Shown: positions 1 through 6,397 of the stretch, in pieces
Layout: the number at the start of each line of letters is the position of its first letter
How positions within the stretch are numbered: position 1 is the stretch's first letter
Assembly: GCA_023433585.1 (NCBI GenBank)
Contig: JAEZCL010000239.1
Span: 1 to 9,603 of the forward strand
Source: Pseudomonadota bacterium
GTDB taxonomy: Bacteria > Pseudomonadota > Alphaproteobacteria > Caulobacterales > Caulobacteraceae
DNA length: 9,603 nt
Direction of reading: 5' to 3'
Notes under the pieces: model-generated
The model's database searches: none
Told to the model about the DNA's origin: nothing
What the model saw: only the letters and a program-made list of their open reading frames with translations
Made by a program: the position numbers and the translations under genes

Positions 1-4
1 CTCC

Positions 5-47
5 ACCATCCTTCGGATGGTCCCCCTCCCCCGCGTCGCAGGGGAGG
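5..47. repeat. Two-hairpin palindromic intergenic element
   Basis: Two adjacent perfect stem-loops lie just downstream of the DUF1801 gene. The first is ACCATCC (5-11), loop TTC, GGATGGT (15-21). The second is CCTCCCC (25-31), a 9-base loop, GGGGAGG (41-47). The style (a C-rich then G-rich arm next to a second short palindrome) matches dispersed palindromic repeats I know from Caulobacterales and Sphingomonadales intergenic regions; that family assignment is recognition, not a search. The element may be cut by the window edge. It could also act as a 3' end stem or terminator for the minus-strand gene, although no T-tract follows. Confidence 0.6.
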
Positions 48-67
48 AGATGAGTGTCGGTCGCCCG

Positions 68-502
68 CTACATCTTCTCTCCCGGCAGACGGCTGGCCTG
101 TTTCACCCAGTCGGTGAACTGCTCCTCGTCGAAGCCGTCCTCGGGAATGTGCAGATAGCGGACGTGCTTCTGTTTCGACGTCACCGGCGGGACGGGCTTC
201 AGATCGGCGCCGCGATGGAAGGCGACCTTTATGTACCGGGCGAAGCAGTGGAAGCTGAGGAACCAGGTCGTTCCGTCCATGCCGTAGAGGGGCGAGTTCC
301 ACTTCACCGCCTTCTTCACGCCCGGAACCGCATCGGTGATGATCGCGTCGATGCGCCGGCCCACGTCGTGCTTCCAGTCCGGCATGGCGGCGATGTAGGC
401 CTGGACCGGCTCGTCGCCGTAACCCTTGGGAATCTGCGGATTGCCGCCGGACAGGAGGACGACCTCGTCCCTGGAGCCGGGTTTCGCGGGCGTCGGGGCC
501 AT
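68..502 (-). CDS. DUF1801 domain-containing protein (YdhG-like)
   Basis: Small soluble protein of 144 residues with no signal peptide or membrane segment. Residues about 30-140 match the DUF1801 fold, with the typical motif KWNSPLYG at 67-74, followed by an aromatic-rich strand (TTWFLSFHCFARYIKVAF, 78-95) and a C-terminal helix. The family is common in bacteria; its biochemical role is not established, and I infer none here. The start is well supported: GGGAGAAGG lies a few bases upstream of the ATG. It is 50 bases downstream of the GNAT-nitrilase gene on the same strand, so the two may share a transcript. A two-hairpin palindrome lies directly beyond its stop. Confidence 0.9.
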   Translation of the reverse strand: MAPTPAKPGSRDEVVLLSGGNPQIPKGYGDEPVQAYIAAMPDWKHDVGRRIDAIITDAVPGVKKAVKWNSPLYGMDGTTWFLSFHCFARYIKVAFHRGADLKPVPPVTSKQKHVRYLHIPEDGFDEEQFTDWVKQASRLPGEKM

Positions 503-552
503 GTGCCTTCTCCCTTGGCGTCAGAGAATCCGTCGTCTGATCGAACGTCAAA

Positions 553-2103
553 CTACCCCCGGTCGCTCCACACGGTCTTGTAGAGGTCGAACCGCCGGTC
601 GCGCAGGTTGCGCACGGTCCCCTGCGCCTTGGCCCAGGCGAGGTCGGACAGGTCCAGGTCGGCGACGGTGACCGTCTCCACGTTCTCGGACGCCTCGGCC
701 GCCACCCCGTCGCGGGCGAAGGGGAAGTCGCACGGCGTCAGGATGCACGACTGGGCGTACTGCACGTCCATGTTCTCGACATTGGGCAGGTTGCCCACAT
801 TGCCCGACAGGACGACGTAGCACTGGTTCTCGATGGCCCGGGCCTGGCTGCAGTAGCGCACGCGCAGATAGCCCTGGCGGTTGTCGGTGCAGAACGGCAC
901 GAACAGCAGGCGCGCGCCCTCGTCCACCTGCCGGCGCGCCAGTTCCGGGAACTCGGAATCGTAGCAGATCAGGATCCCGATCGGTCCGCAGTCGGTGGGA
1001 ATGGCGTGGACCATGTCGCCGCCCTTGATGTTCCACCAGTGGCGTTCATTGGGTGTGGGGTGGATCTTCTCCTGGGCGTGGACCGAGCCGTCGCGCAGGA
1101 AGACGTAGGCGACATTCTGGATGTCGCCGTCATCGGTGCGGGTGGGGTGCGATCCGCCGATGATGTTGATGTTGTAGGCGATGGCCAGTTTCGACATCGC
1201 CTCGATGAACCGGGGCGTATAGCGGGTCAGGGCTTCAATGGATTCCGCCGGGGTCAGCTTGCGGTTCTCCAGCGCTAGAAGCTGCAGCGTGAACAGTTCG
1301 GGGAACACCACGAAGTCACTGCGATAATCCGCCGTCACATCGACGAAATATTCCACGTTCGACATGAATTCCTCGAACGAGGAGACCTTGCGGGCCTGGA
1401 ACTGGACCGTGGCCACGCGCACGTTTTCCTTTGAGGCGAACACCGCACCCTTCTGGCTGCGTTCCTCGGGATAGTAGGGGTTGCGCCAGACCATATGCGC
1501 CGCGTGGCCCATGGATTGGCGATCGCCGGGCAGATAGTCCTTGAGCACCCCGATGGGCTCGTATCCGCCGCGCAGATGGAAGGCGATCACCGGGTCCTTG
1601 GCCTTTCGCGCGGTGACGGCGTCCAGATAGTCCTCGGGGGTCGGATAGGCCTTTTTCCTGCGGCCCAGGCCCGGCATGCGGCCGCCGAAGACGATGCCCT
1701 TCAGCTCCAGGTGCTCGCACAGCTCGCGGCGGGCGTCGTAAAGGCGCTGGCCGATCCGCAACCGCCGCACCGAGGGGTCCACGCATACCTCCATGCCGTA
1801 CAGCCATTCGCCGTTCGGATCATGGCGCGAGGCGTAGCCGCCGCCGGTGATCTGATCCCAGGTGTGCGGCGCCATGGCCGTTTTCTCATCGATCAGGAAG
1901 GCGGCGGCGTATCCGACGACCTCGCCCTCATATTCCACGATGAACTGGCCTTCGCGGAATCCCGAGACCTGCCCCTGCAACATGCCGCGCGTATAGCTGA
2001 CGCCCTTGCCATAGACCCGCTCGACCAGAGCGGCGATGCGGGGTAGGTCCTGCAGTGTCGGGTTGCGGATGTCGATGAGGGCGGTTCGGGAGGTCTTGGT
2101 CAT
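553..2103 (-). CDS. GNAT N-acetyltransferase / carbon-nitrogen hydrolase fusion protein
   Basis: A 516-residue cytoplasmic two-domain protein. Residues about 10-205 form a GNAT acetyltransferase, with an acetyl-CoA binding loop in RRLRIGQRLY (113-122). Residues about 228-500 form a nitrilase-superfamily domain with the full Glu-Lys-Cys triad: E269 in FPELF, K346 in EKIHP and C380 in LICYDSEFPE. The nitrilase half therefore should hydrolyse an amide or related C-N bond, and the GNAT half should acylate an amine. This fusion is a known family (the Bacillus YhcX type) of similar length, but the substrate is not known to me. I chose the ATG at 2103; a GTG at 2112 in the same frame is possible, and neither has a clear ribosome binding site. 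It is divergent from the small membrane gene and hslU, and probably co-transcribed with the DUF1801 gene. Confidence 0.93.
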   Translation of the reverse strand: MTKTSRTALIDIRNPTLQDLPRIAALVERVYGKGVSYTRGMLQGQVSGFREGQFIVEYEGEVVGYAAAFLIDEKTAMAPHTWDQITGGGYASRHDPNGEWLYGMEVCVDPSVRRLRIGQRLYDARRELCEHLELKGIVFGGRMPGLGRRKKAYPTPEDYLDAVTARKAKDPVIAFHLRGGYEPIGVLKDYLPGDRQSMGHAAHMVWRNPYYPEERSQKGAVFASKENVRVATVQFQARKVSSFEEFMSNVEYFVDVTADYRSDFVVFPELFTLQLLALENRKLTPAESIEALTRYTPRFIEAMSKLAIAYNINIIGGSHPTRTDDGDIQNVAYVFLRDGSVHAQEKIHPTPNERHWWNIKGGDMVHAIPTDCGPIGILICYDSEFPELARRQVDEGARLLFVPFCTDNRQGYLRVRYCSQARAIENQCYVVLSGNVGNLPNVENMDVQYAQSCILTPCDFPFARDGVAAEASENVETVTVADLDLSDLAWAKAQGTVRNLRDRRFDLYKTVWSDRG

Positions 2104-2138
2104 GGGGTCCACATAGGCGGCGAAGGGCGCCGACCAGC

Positions 2139-2149
2139 TTAACCGTTAA
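2139..2149. promoter_or_regulatory. TTAAC-C-GTTAA palindrome in divergent intergenic region
   Basis: The sequence TTAACCGTTAA is a 5-1-5 palindrome lying 36 bases upstream of the GNAT-nitrilase start and 42 bases upstream of the small membrane protein start. It is the most AT-rich spot in that gap, so it could be an operator or part of a promoter. It does not fit the CtrA consensus (TTAA-N7-TTAA), because the spacer is only 3 bases. No convincing -35/-10 pair was found around it. Confidence 0.2.
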
Positions 2150-2190
2150 ACGCCCCGTTGGATGCACGGCGTCTTGAAGCGTAAGTTCAG

Positions 2191-2472
2191 ATGAAGGGGC
2201 GGGATGAGGCAAGTCGGCGGATGGTGTGGCGAGCGATTTTCCGGGATGGCCTTACGATGCTCGGCGCCTTGTTCCTGAGCGCGTGGGGCGCTTTGTTACT
2301 TCTGTTCGTCGGCTCTGGATTGGCGGAAGGATGGAAGGCGTGGGCCGCGCCGGTCGCCGGGATCGCGTTCTGCCTTCTGGCGCTTCGGATCGTGTGGGTT
2401 CGGGTCGGCAGGGAAATTCGCATTCGGCGTTCGGGCCATAGCCGACGGGCATGGTCAGGACGCATTCGCTGA
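2191..2472 (+). CDS. Small two-helix membrane protein, unknown function
   Basis: A predicted 93-residue inner-membrane protein that I do not recognise. It has a basic N-terminus, two hydrophobic segments (about residues 21-42 and 50-70) joined by a short loop, and a strongly basic C-terminal tail (RVGREIRIRRSGHSRR), which by the positive-inside rule places both ends in the cytoplasm. The start is uncertain: an in-frame ATG at 2221 (residue 11) has GAGG about 11 bases upstream and may be the real one; neither start has a strong ribosome binding site. The gene lies 65 bases upstream of hslU on the same strand, so co-transcription is possible. The coherent hydrophobic profile supports a real gene, but the length is short enough that doubt remains. 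Confidence 0.6.
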   Translation: MKGRDEASRRMVWRAIFRDGLTMLGALFLSAWGALLLLFVGSGLAEGWKAWAAPVAGIAFCLLALRIVWVRVGREIRIRRSGHSRRAWSGRIR

Positions 2473-2537
2473 CGCCGCCGCTCACAACGAGCGCCGAGCC
2501 CCTCCCGCTCCGCTTCGTCAGCGCCTATGTGGGAGGC

Positions 2538-3839
2538 ATGACCGATCTTTCTCCCCGCGAAATCGTTTCCGAACTCGACCGTTTCATCGTGGGCCAGCAC
2601 GACGCCAAGCGCGCCGTCGCCGTGGCGCTGCGGAACCGCTGGCGGCGCAAGCGCGCGCCCGAGGACATCCGTGACGAGATCACCCCCAAGAACATCCTGA
2701 TGATCGGCCCCACGGGCGTGGGCAAGACCGAGATCGCCCGGCGCCTGGCGCGGCTGGCGGGCGCGCCGTTCCTGAAGGTGGAGGCCACCAAATTCACCGA
2801 GGTCGGATACGTCGGCCGCGACGTGGATCAGATCATGCGCGACCTGGTGGAGGCGGCCCTGGTCATGGTGCGCGATCAGCGCCGCGCGGGGGTCAAGGCC
2901 AAGGCCGAGGCGGCGGCCGAGGAGCGCATTCTGGACGCCCTGGTGGGGCCGGGCTCCCAGCCGGCCACGCGCGATGCGTTCCGCAAGAAGCTGCGCGACG
3001 GCGAACTGGACGACAAGGAGGTGGAACTGGCCCTGGCCGACACCACCTCGCCGTTCCAGAACATCGACCTGCCCGGCGGGGCGGGCATGGGGGTGCTGAA
3101 CCTGTCGGAAATGCTGGGCAAGATGGGCGGCGGCAAGACCAAATCGGCCAAGCTGAAGGTCCGCGAGGCCTGGGCGCCCCTGACCACTGAGGAGAGCGAC
3201 AAGCTGCTGGATCAGGACAGCCTGACCCGCGAGGCGGTGCTGCTGGCCGAGAACGAGGGCATCGTCTTCCTGGACGAGATCGACAAGGTGGCGGCGCGCC
3301 AGGATCGCGGCGGCGCCGACGTCAGCCGCGAGGGCGTTCAGCGCGACCTGCTGCCCCTGATCGAGGGCACCACGGTGTCGACCAAATACGGGCCGGTGAA
3401 GTCGGACCATGTGCTGTTCGTCGCCTCGGGCGCTTTCCATGTGGCGAAACCGTCGGACCTGCTGCCCGAGCTTCAGGGCCGCCTGCCGATCCGGGTCGAG
3501 CTGAAGGCCCTCACGCGCGACGACTTCAAGCGCATCCTGACCGAGCCCGAGGCCAATCTGATCCGCCAGAACCAGGCCCTGCTGGCGGCCGAGGACGTCA
3601 CCCTCGTCTTCACCGACGACGCCGTCGACGCCATGGCCGACGCGGCGGTGGCCGCCAACGGCGCAGTGGAGAACATCGGCGCGCGCCGCCTGGTGACCGT
3701 GATCGAACGGGTGCTTGAGGAGACCAGCTTCAGGGCCTCCGACCTGTCCGGCCAGACCCTGACCTTCGACGGCGACCAGGTGCGCGAGAAAGTCGGCGAC
3801 CTGGCGAAGGACGCGGATTTGAGCCGGTATATTCTGTGA
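2538..3839 (+). CDS. hslU: ATP-dependent protease ATPase subunit HslU (ClpY)
   Basis: AAA+ unfoldase of the HslUV (ClpYQ) protease, which unfolds substrates and threads them into the HslV peptidase. The 433 residues fit the family (E. coli 443). Visible landmarks: N-terminal MTDLSPREIVSELDRFIVGQ, Walker A GPTGVGKT (57-64), pore loop GYVGRD (90-95), the inserted I-domain (about 110-238), Walker B GIVFLDEIDK (241-250), a sensor-1 strand near 291-297, sensor-2 arginine in GARRL (381-385), and the C-terminal tail DLSRYIL that docks into HslV. The start is set by homology: the frame is open further upstream, but family members begin at MTDLSPRE. A GGGAGG sits only one base before the ATG, which is too close for a classical ribosome binding site. 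hslV, normally the direct upstream partner, is absent; a small membrane gene and a divergent GNAT-nitrilase gene are there instead. No sigma-32 promoter was recognised. Confidence 0.97.
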   Translation: MTDLSPREIVSELDRFIVGQHDAKRAVAVALRNRWRRKRAPEDIRDEITPKNILMIGPTGVGKTEIARRLARLAGAPFLKVEATKFTEVGYVGRDVDQIMRDLVEAALVMVRDQRRAGVKAKAEAAAEERILDALVGPGSQPATRDAFRKKLRDGELDDKEVELALADTTSPFQNIDLPGGAGMGVLNLSEMLGKMGGGKTKSAKLKVREAWAPLTTEESDKLLDQDSLTREAVLLAENEGIVFLDEIDKVAARQDRGGADVSREGVQRDLLPLIEGTTVSTKYGPVKSDHVLFVASGAFHVAKPSDLLPELQGRLPIRVELKALTRDDFKRILTEPEANLIRQNQALLAAEDVTLVFTDDAVDAMADAAVAANGAVENIGARRLVTVIERVLEETSFRASDLSGQTLTFDGDQVREKVGDLAKDADLSRYIL

Positions 3840-3840
3840 G

Positions 3841-3942
3841 GTGATTAGTGGTTAGTGATTAGTGGGTTGCGGCAGCGTCAGAGACGCACCGTTCCTCGCC
3901 ACCCCGCTGAAAACTAATCACTAATCACTAACCACCAACCAC
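3841..3942. repeat. Long inverted repeat built of GTGRTTA heptamers
   Basis: The gap between the convergent hslU and isomerase genes is almost entirely an imperfect palindrome: arms 3841-3864 and 3919-3942, 24 bases each with two mismatches, around a 54-base spacer. The 15-base core GGTTAGTGATTAGTG is perfect. Each arm is itself a run of heptamers: GTGATTA, GTGGTTA, GTGATTA, GTGGGTT on the left; TAATCAC twice, TAACCAC and CAACCAC on the right. The spacer holds a smaller hairpin, GCGTC-AGA-GACGC (3875-3887). The two mismatches are A-C in a plus-strand RNA but U-G wobbles in a minus-strand RNA, so the stem pairs fully in the isomerase transcript. It may act as a bidirectional 3' end structure, a protein-binding site or a dispersed repeat. 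Confidence 0.8.
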
Positions 3943-3947
3943 TCGCT

Positions 3948-4466
3948 TCACCCCCGCGCCGAACCGCCTCCACCCGGCGCCGCCGCCATGTCCAGGAGCT
4001 GGAGGCGGAACACCAGCACCGAATGGGGCGGGATGCGTCCGGCGCGCTGGGCGCCGTAGCCCAGCTCGGGCGGGACGTAGAGCAGCCATTCGTCGCCGAC
4101 CTTCATGCGCTGCAGCGCCTCGGTCCAGCCGGGCACGACCTGTTCAGGGGTGGTGACATAGGGGCTGCCGCGTTCCAGCGAACTGTCGAACACCGTGCCG
4201 TCGATCAGCGAGCCTTCGTAGTGGACCCGCACCAGGTCGTTGCCGTCCGGGCTGGGCGCGCCGTCGGGGCCGGAGGCGAGGACCTTGTACTGCAGGCCGG
4301 AATCCAGCGTCACGACGCCCTCGGCGCGGGCGTTCCGCTCCATGAAGGCGGCGGACTCGGCGATGCGGGCGTCGTCGCCCGCCGACCCGCCGCCGTTTCC
4401 GCACGCCGTCAGCAGCAGGGCGGCCGCCACGATTCCGCTAACCCATCCGAAGCGCATAGCCCGCAT
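3948..4466 (-). CDS. FKBP-type peptidyl-prolyl cis-trans isomerase, lipoprotein
   Basis: Predicted lipid-anchored envelope prolyl isomerase that speeds cis-trans isomerisation of Xaa-Pro bonds during protein folding. With the chosen start it has 172 residues: a lipoprotein signal peptide with lipobox LTAC (19-22), a Gly-rich linker, a short Mip-like lead-in (35-75), and one FKBP domain (about 76-160). Active-site positions are present: Y83, F93-D94 in DGTVFDSS, W114 in VVPGWTEAL, Y137 in ELGYG and F153. The N-terminus is ambiguous. An upstream ATG at 4496 lacks a ribosome binding site; 4466 has AGGG 8 bases upstream; 4457 has GAGG 9 bases upstream. All keep the signal peptide. The start lies inside the 3' end of ilvA (29-base overlap, or 20 for the shorter form), which suggests translational coupling. 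Beyond the stop is the heptamer palindrome. Confidence 0.93.
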   Translation of the reverse strand: MRAMRFGWVSGIVAAALLLTACGNGGGSAGDDARIAESAAFMERNARAEGVVTLDSGLQYKVLASGPDGAPSPDGNDLVRVHYEGSLIDGTVFDSSLERGSPYVTTPEQVVPGWTEALQRMKVGDEWLLYVPPELGYGAQRAGRIPPHSVLVFRLQLLDMAAAPGGGGSARG

Positions 4467-5640
4467 CCTCAAGTCCCTTTCTGATTTCGTCGGCATGGCG
4501 GGCGTCGCGGGTCTCGACCTGAATGTCGAATTCCGCCCCCTTGGCCGGGACGTCCAGGGCCAGGCGGTTGTGCACCACGTCGATGATGTTGCCGCCCGCC
4601 CCGCCGATCACCGCGCTCATCTTGGACAGCATGCCGGGCCGGTCGTCGCCCAGGATGCGGTAGATCACCAGCCGCTTCTCGCGCACCAGTTCGCGGTTCA
4701 GCACCACCGCCAGCATGCGCGAATCGATGTTGCCGCCCGCCAGGACCAGCCCGACCTTCTTGCCCTTGAAGCGTTCCGGATGGCGCAGCAGGGCCGCCAG
4801 ACCGCCCGCGCCGGCGCCCTCGGCCACCGTCTTCTCCAGCGTGGCGTAGAAGGCGACGGCCTTCTCGAAATCCTCTTCGTCCACCACCAGAACGTCGTCC
4901 AGCAACGGATCGGCCAGGGCGAAGGTGATGTCGCCCACCGCCTTGATGGCGATGCCCTCGGCGATGGTCTGGCCACCGCATTTCGGGGTCTGGCCCGCCC
5001 GGCGCGCGGTGAAGGACGGATACATGGCCGCCTCCACCCCGATGACCTGGATGTCCGGCTTTACGGCCTTGGCGGCGATGGCGCAGCCGGCGATCAGTCC
5101 GCCGCCGCCGATGGGGATGATGAGGGCGTCCAGGTCCGGCGCGTCCTCCAGGAACTCCAGCGCGCAGACCCCCTGGCCCGTCACGATGCCCTCGTCGTCG
5201 AAGGCCGAGATGAAGACGTAGGCCTTGTCCTCCACCAGCTGCTTGGCGTGCGTGGTGGAGCCGGAGAAGTCGTCGCCCTCGATCACCACCGTCGCCCCGT
5301 GGGCCCGGGTGCCGTCGATCTTCACGAAGGGCGTGCCGTGCGGCATGACGATGGTCACCGGCACGCCGAGACGCCCGCCGTGATAGGCCAGGGCCTGGGC
5401 GTGGTTGCCCGCCGATGCGGCCACCACGCCGCGCCGCCGTTCGTCCTCGGTCAGTTGCAGCAGCCGGTTCAGCGCGCCGCGCTCCTTGAACGAGCCGGTG
5501 AAGTGCAGGTTGTCGTATTTCACCCACACCTCGGCGCCCGTCAGCTGGGACAGGCGGCGGGAGCGGCGAACGGGCGTGTGGTCCACCTGGCCCGCGATTC
5601 GTTGCTGCGCGGCCCGGATGTCGTCGATGGTGACGGCCAT
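4438..5640 (-). CDS. ilvA: Threonine ammonia-lyase with C-terminal ACT domain
   Basis: PLP-dependent enzyme converting threonine to 2-oxobutanoate and ammonia, the entry step to isoleucine. The 400 residues match the shorter class with a single ACT domain. PLP Schiff-base lysine K52 is in GSFKERGA, the substrate loop SAGNHAQ at 76-82, the phosphate-binding glycine loop GGGGL at 178-182, and LAGGN near 300-304. The ACT domain spans about 325-400 (RLVIYRILGDDRPGMLSK at its start), so allosteric control by an amino acid is likely; which effector cannot be read from sequence. The ATG at 5640 has AGGA 8 bases upstream and gives the usual MAVTIDDIRAAQ start; an in-frame extension to 5715 is not supported. 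Its last bases overlap the start of the isomerase gene. Confidence 0.96.
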   Translation of the reverse strand: MAVTIDDIRAAQQRIAGQVDHTPVRRSRRLSQLTGAEVWVKYDNLHFTGSFKERGALNRLLQLTEDERRRGVVAASAGNHAQALAYHGGRLGVPVTIVMPHGTPFVKIDGTRAHGATVVIEGDDFSGSTTHAKQLVEDKAYVFISAFDDEGIVTGQGVCALEFLEDAPDLDALIIPIGGGGLIAGCAIAAKAVKPDIQVIGVEAAMYPSFTARRAGQTPKCGGQTIAEGIAIKAVGDITFALADPLLDDVLVVDEEDFEKAVAFYATLEKTVAEGAGAGGLAALLRHPERFKGKKVGLVLAGGNIDSRMLAVVLNRELVREKRLVIYRILGDDRPGMLSKMSAVIGGAGGNIIDVVHNRLALDVPAKGAEFDIQVETRDARHADEIRKGLEDAGYALRMG

Positions 5641-5697
5641 GGATCTTCCTGAGCGTGTTTCATTGGCGGCTCGCGGCCGCGCGGCAAGCCTTAGCGA

Positions 5698-5717
5698 CTT
5701 CGCCGCATGCGGCAAAG
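5698..5717. promoter_or_regulatory. Near-perfect 20-bp palindrome in the ilvA/lipoprotein divergent region
   Basis: CTTCGCCGCATGCGGCAAAG reads as a palindrome with a single mismatched pair; the inner GCCGCATGCGGC (5702-5713) is perfect. It lies 57 bases upstream of the ilvA start and about 100 bases upstream of the lipoprotein start, a suitable place for a dimeric repressor or activator site. It is GC-rich and could be chance in this genome. No clear -35/-10 hexamers were identified on either strand here. Confidence 0.3.
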
Positions 5718-5819
5718 CGTCGTCGTCGCGGCGAACGCTCCACAGGGCCTTCGCAACCTTGGCCGTTGGAATGTGTTATGTGTGAGCCGAAAGTTCGTGC
5801 GTCACGGGAGAAGTTCGCC

Positions 5820-6353
5820 ATGCAAGCCGCCAGCCTCGTCAGGTTCGCCGCCGTCATCGGGCTGGGGGGCGCCGTCCTGGCCGCCTGCGCGCCGGCGCCC
5901 GCGCCGGGTCCGATCGCCCCGTCGGGCGGGCTGTCCAGCACCTTCAGCGCCGCCGATTTCACCTGGTCCGAGCAGGTGGGGGCCAGCGTCATCGAGGGCC
6001 GCGCCGCCTACAGCCAGGATGGGCGGACCTGGGCCTGCGCCGGTTCGGTGGGCCTGACGCCCGAGACGCCCTACACCCGCCACCGCTTCCTGAACCTCTA
6101 TGGTTCGCTGGACCGCGCCGCCCTTCCGGCGTCCGAGGTGCGCGCCCGCAGCGTGGGCGAGGCCAGCGCCGACTATCGCGGTTATGTGCGCGACACCACC
6201 TGCGACGACCAGGGCCGCTTCCGTTTCGACGGCCTGCCCGAGGGCGGATGGTTCATCATCGCTCCGGTGCGCACGGGCTCGGATGAGCCGGTGGTTCTGA
6301 TGCGGCGGGTCCAGACCGGCGCGCGGGGAACGGTCAACGTCATTCTGAACTGA
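5820..6353 (+). CDS. Putative lipoprotein with carboxypeptidase-regulatory-like fold
   Basis: A 177-residue predicted outer-envelope lipoprotein of unknown function. The signal peptide (MQAASLVRFA...) ends in lipobox LAAC (20-23), followed by an Ala/Pro-rich linker. The body has two cysteines (C73, C128) that could form a disulfide, and a C-terminal stretch CDDQGRFRFDGLPEGGWFII (128-147) that resembles the beta-sandwich of carboxypeptidase regulatory-like domains (Gly-x-Phe-x-Phe-x-Gly-Leu-Pro-x-Gly pattern); this resemblance is my reading of the motif. The ATG at 5820 has GGGAG 9 bases upstream; the frame is open for another 165 bases upstream, but that part would bury the signal peptide. 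It leads a plus-strand run of short envelope genes and is divergent from ilvA. Confidence 0.85.
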   Translation: MQAASLVRFAAVIGLGGAVLAACAPAPAPGPIAPSGGLSSTFSAADFTWSEQVGASVIEGRAAYSQDGRTWACAGSVGLTPETPYTRHRFLNLYGSLDRAALPASEVRARSVGEASADYRGYVRDTTCDDQGRFRFDGLPEGGWFIIAPVRTGSDEPVVLMRRVQTGARGTVNVILN

Positions 6354-6361
6354 ACCGGCGA

Positions 6362-6378
6362 CGGCCGCCCGGCGGCCG
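6362..6378 (+). other. Short GC-rich stem-loop between lipoprotein and BA14K-like genes
   Basis: CGGCCGC (6362-6368), loop CCG, GCGGCCG (6372-6378) forms a perfect 7-bp stem in the 44-base gap, ending just before the AGGAG ribosome binding site of the next gene. There is no T-tract, so it is not a standard terminator; it may shape mRNA processing or relative expression of the two genes. Chance is possible at this GC content. Confidence 0.4.
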
Positions 6379-6397
6379 CGGAGAGAGGAGCCTCACC

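Noticed and set aside
2173..2178. CTTGAA as a heat-shock (sigma-32) -35 box upstream of the small membrane gene and hslU
   Set aside because: No CCCCAT-like -10 follows at the required distance.
2451..2537. 29-residue extension of hslU
   Set aside because: Family members begin at the MTDLSPRE sequence; the extension overlaps the preceding small gene and has no family match.
2187..3440. 417-codon open frame on the minus strand across hslU
   Set aside because: It lies antisense to a certain gene and its product is compositionally odd (rich in Gln, His, Arg, Leu) with no recognisable domain; long antisense frames are a by-product of G/C-biased third positions.
3841..3942. CRISPR-like or satellite array
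   Set aside because: The units are only 7 bases, directly adjacent and without spacers, and are arranged as two inverted arms.
4240..5652. 470-codon open frame on the plus strand across ilvA
   Set aside because: Antisense shadow of ilvA and the isomerase gene; no domain, and His/Gln/Val-rich filler composition.
5759..5782. TTGGCC ... TATGTG as promoter of the lipoprotein gene
   Set aside because: The spacer is 12 bases, too short for a sigma-70-type promoter.
5655..5819. 55-residue extension of the lipoprotein gene
   Set aside because: It would bury the lipoprotein signal peptide; the ATG at 5820 has its own ribosome binding site.
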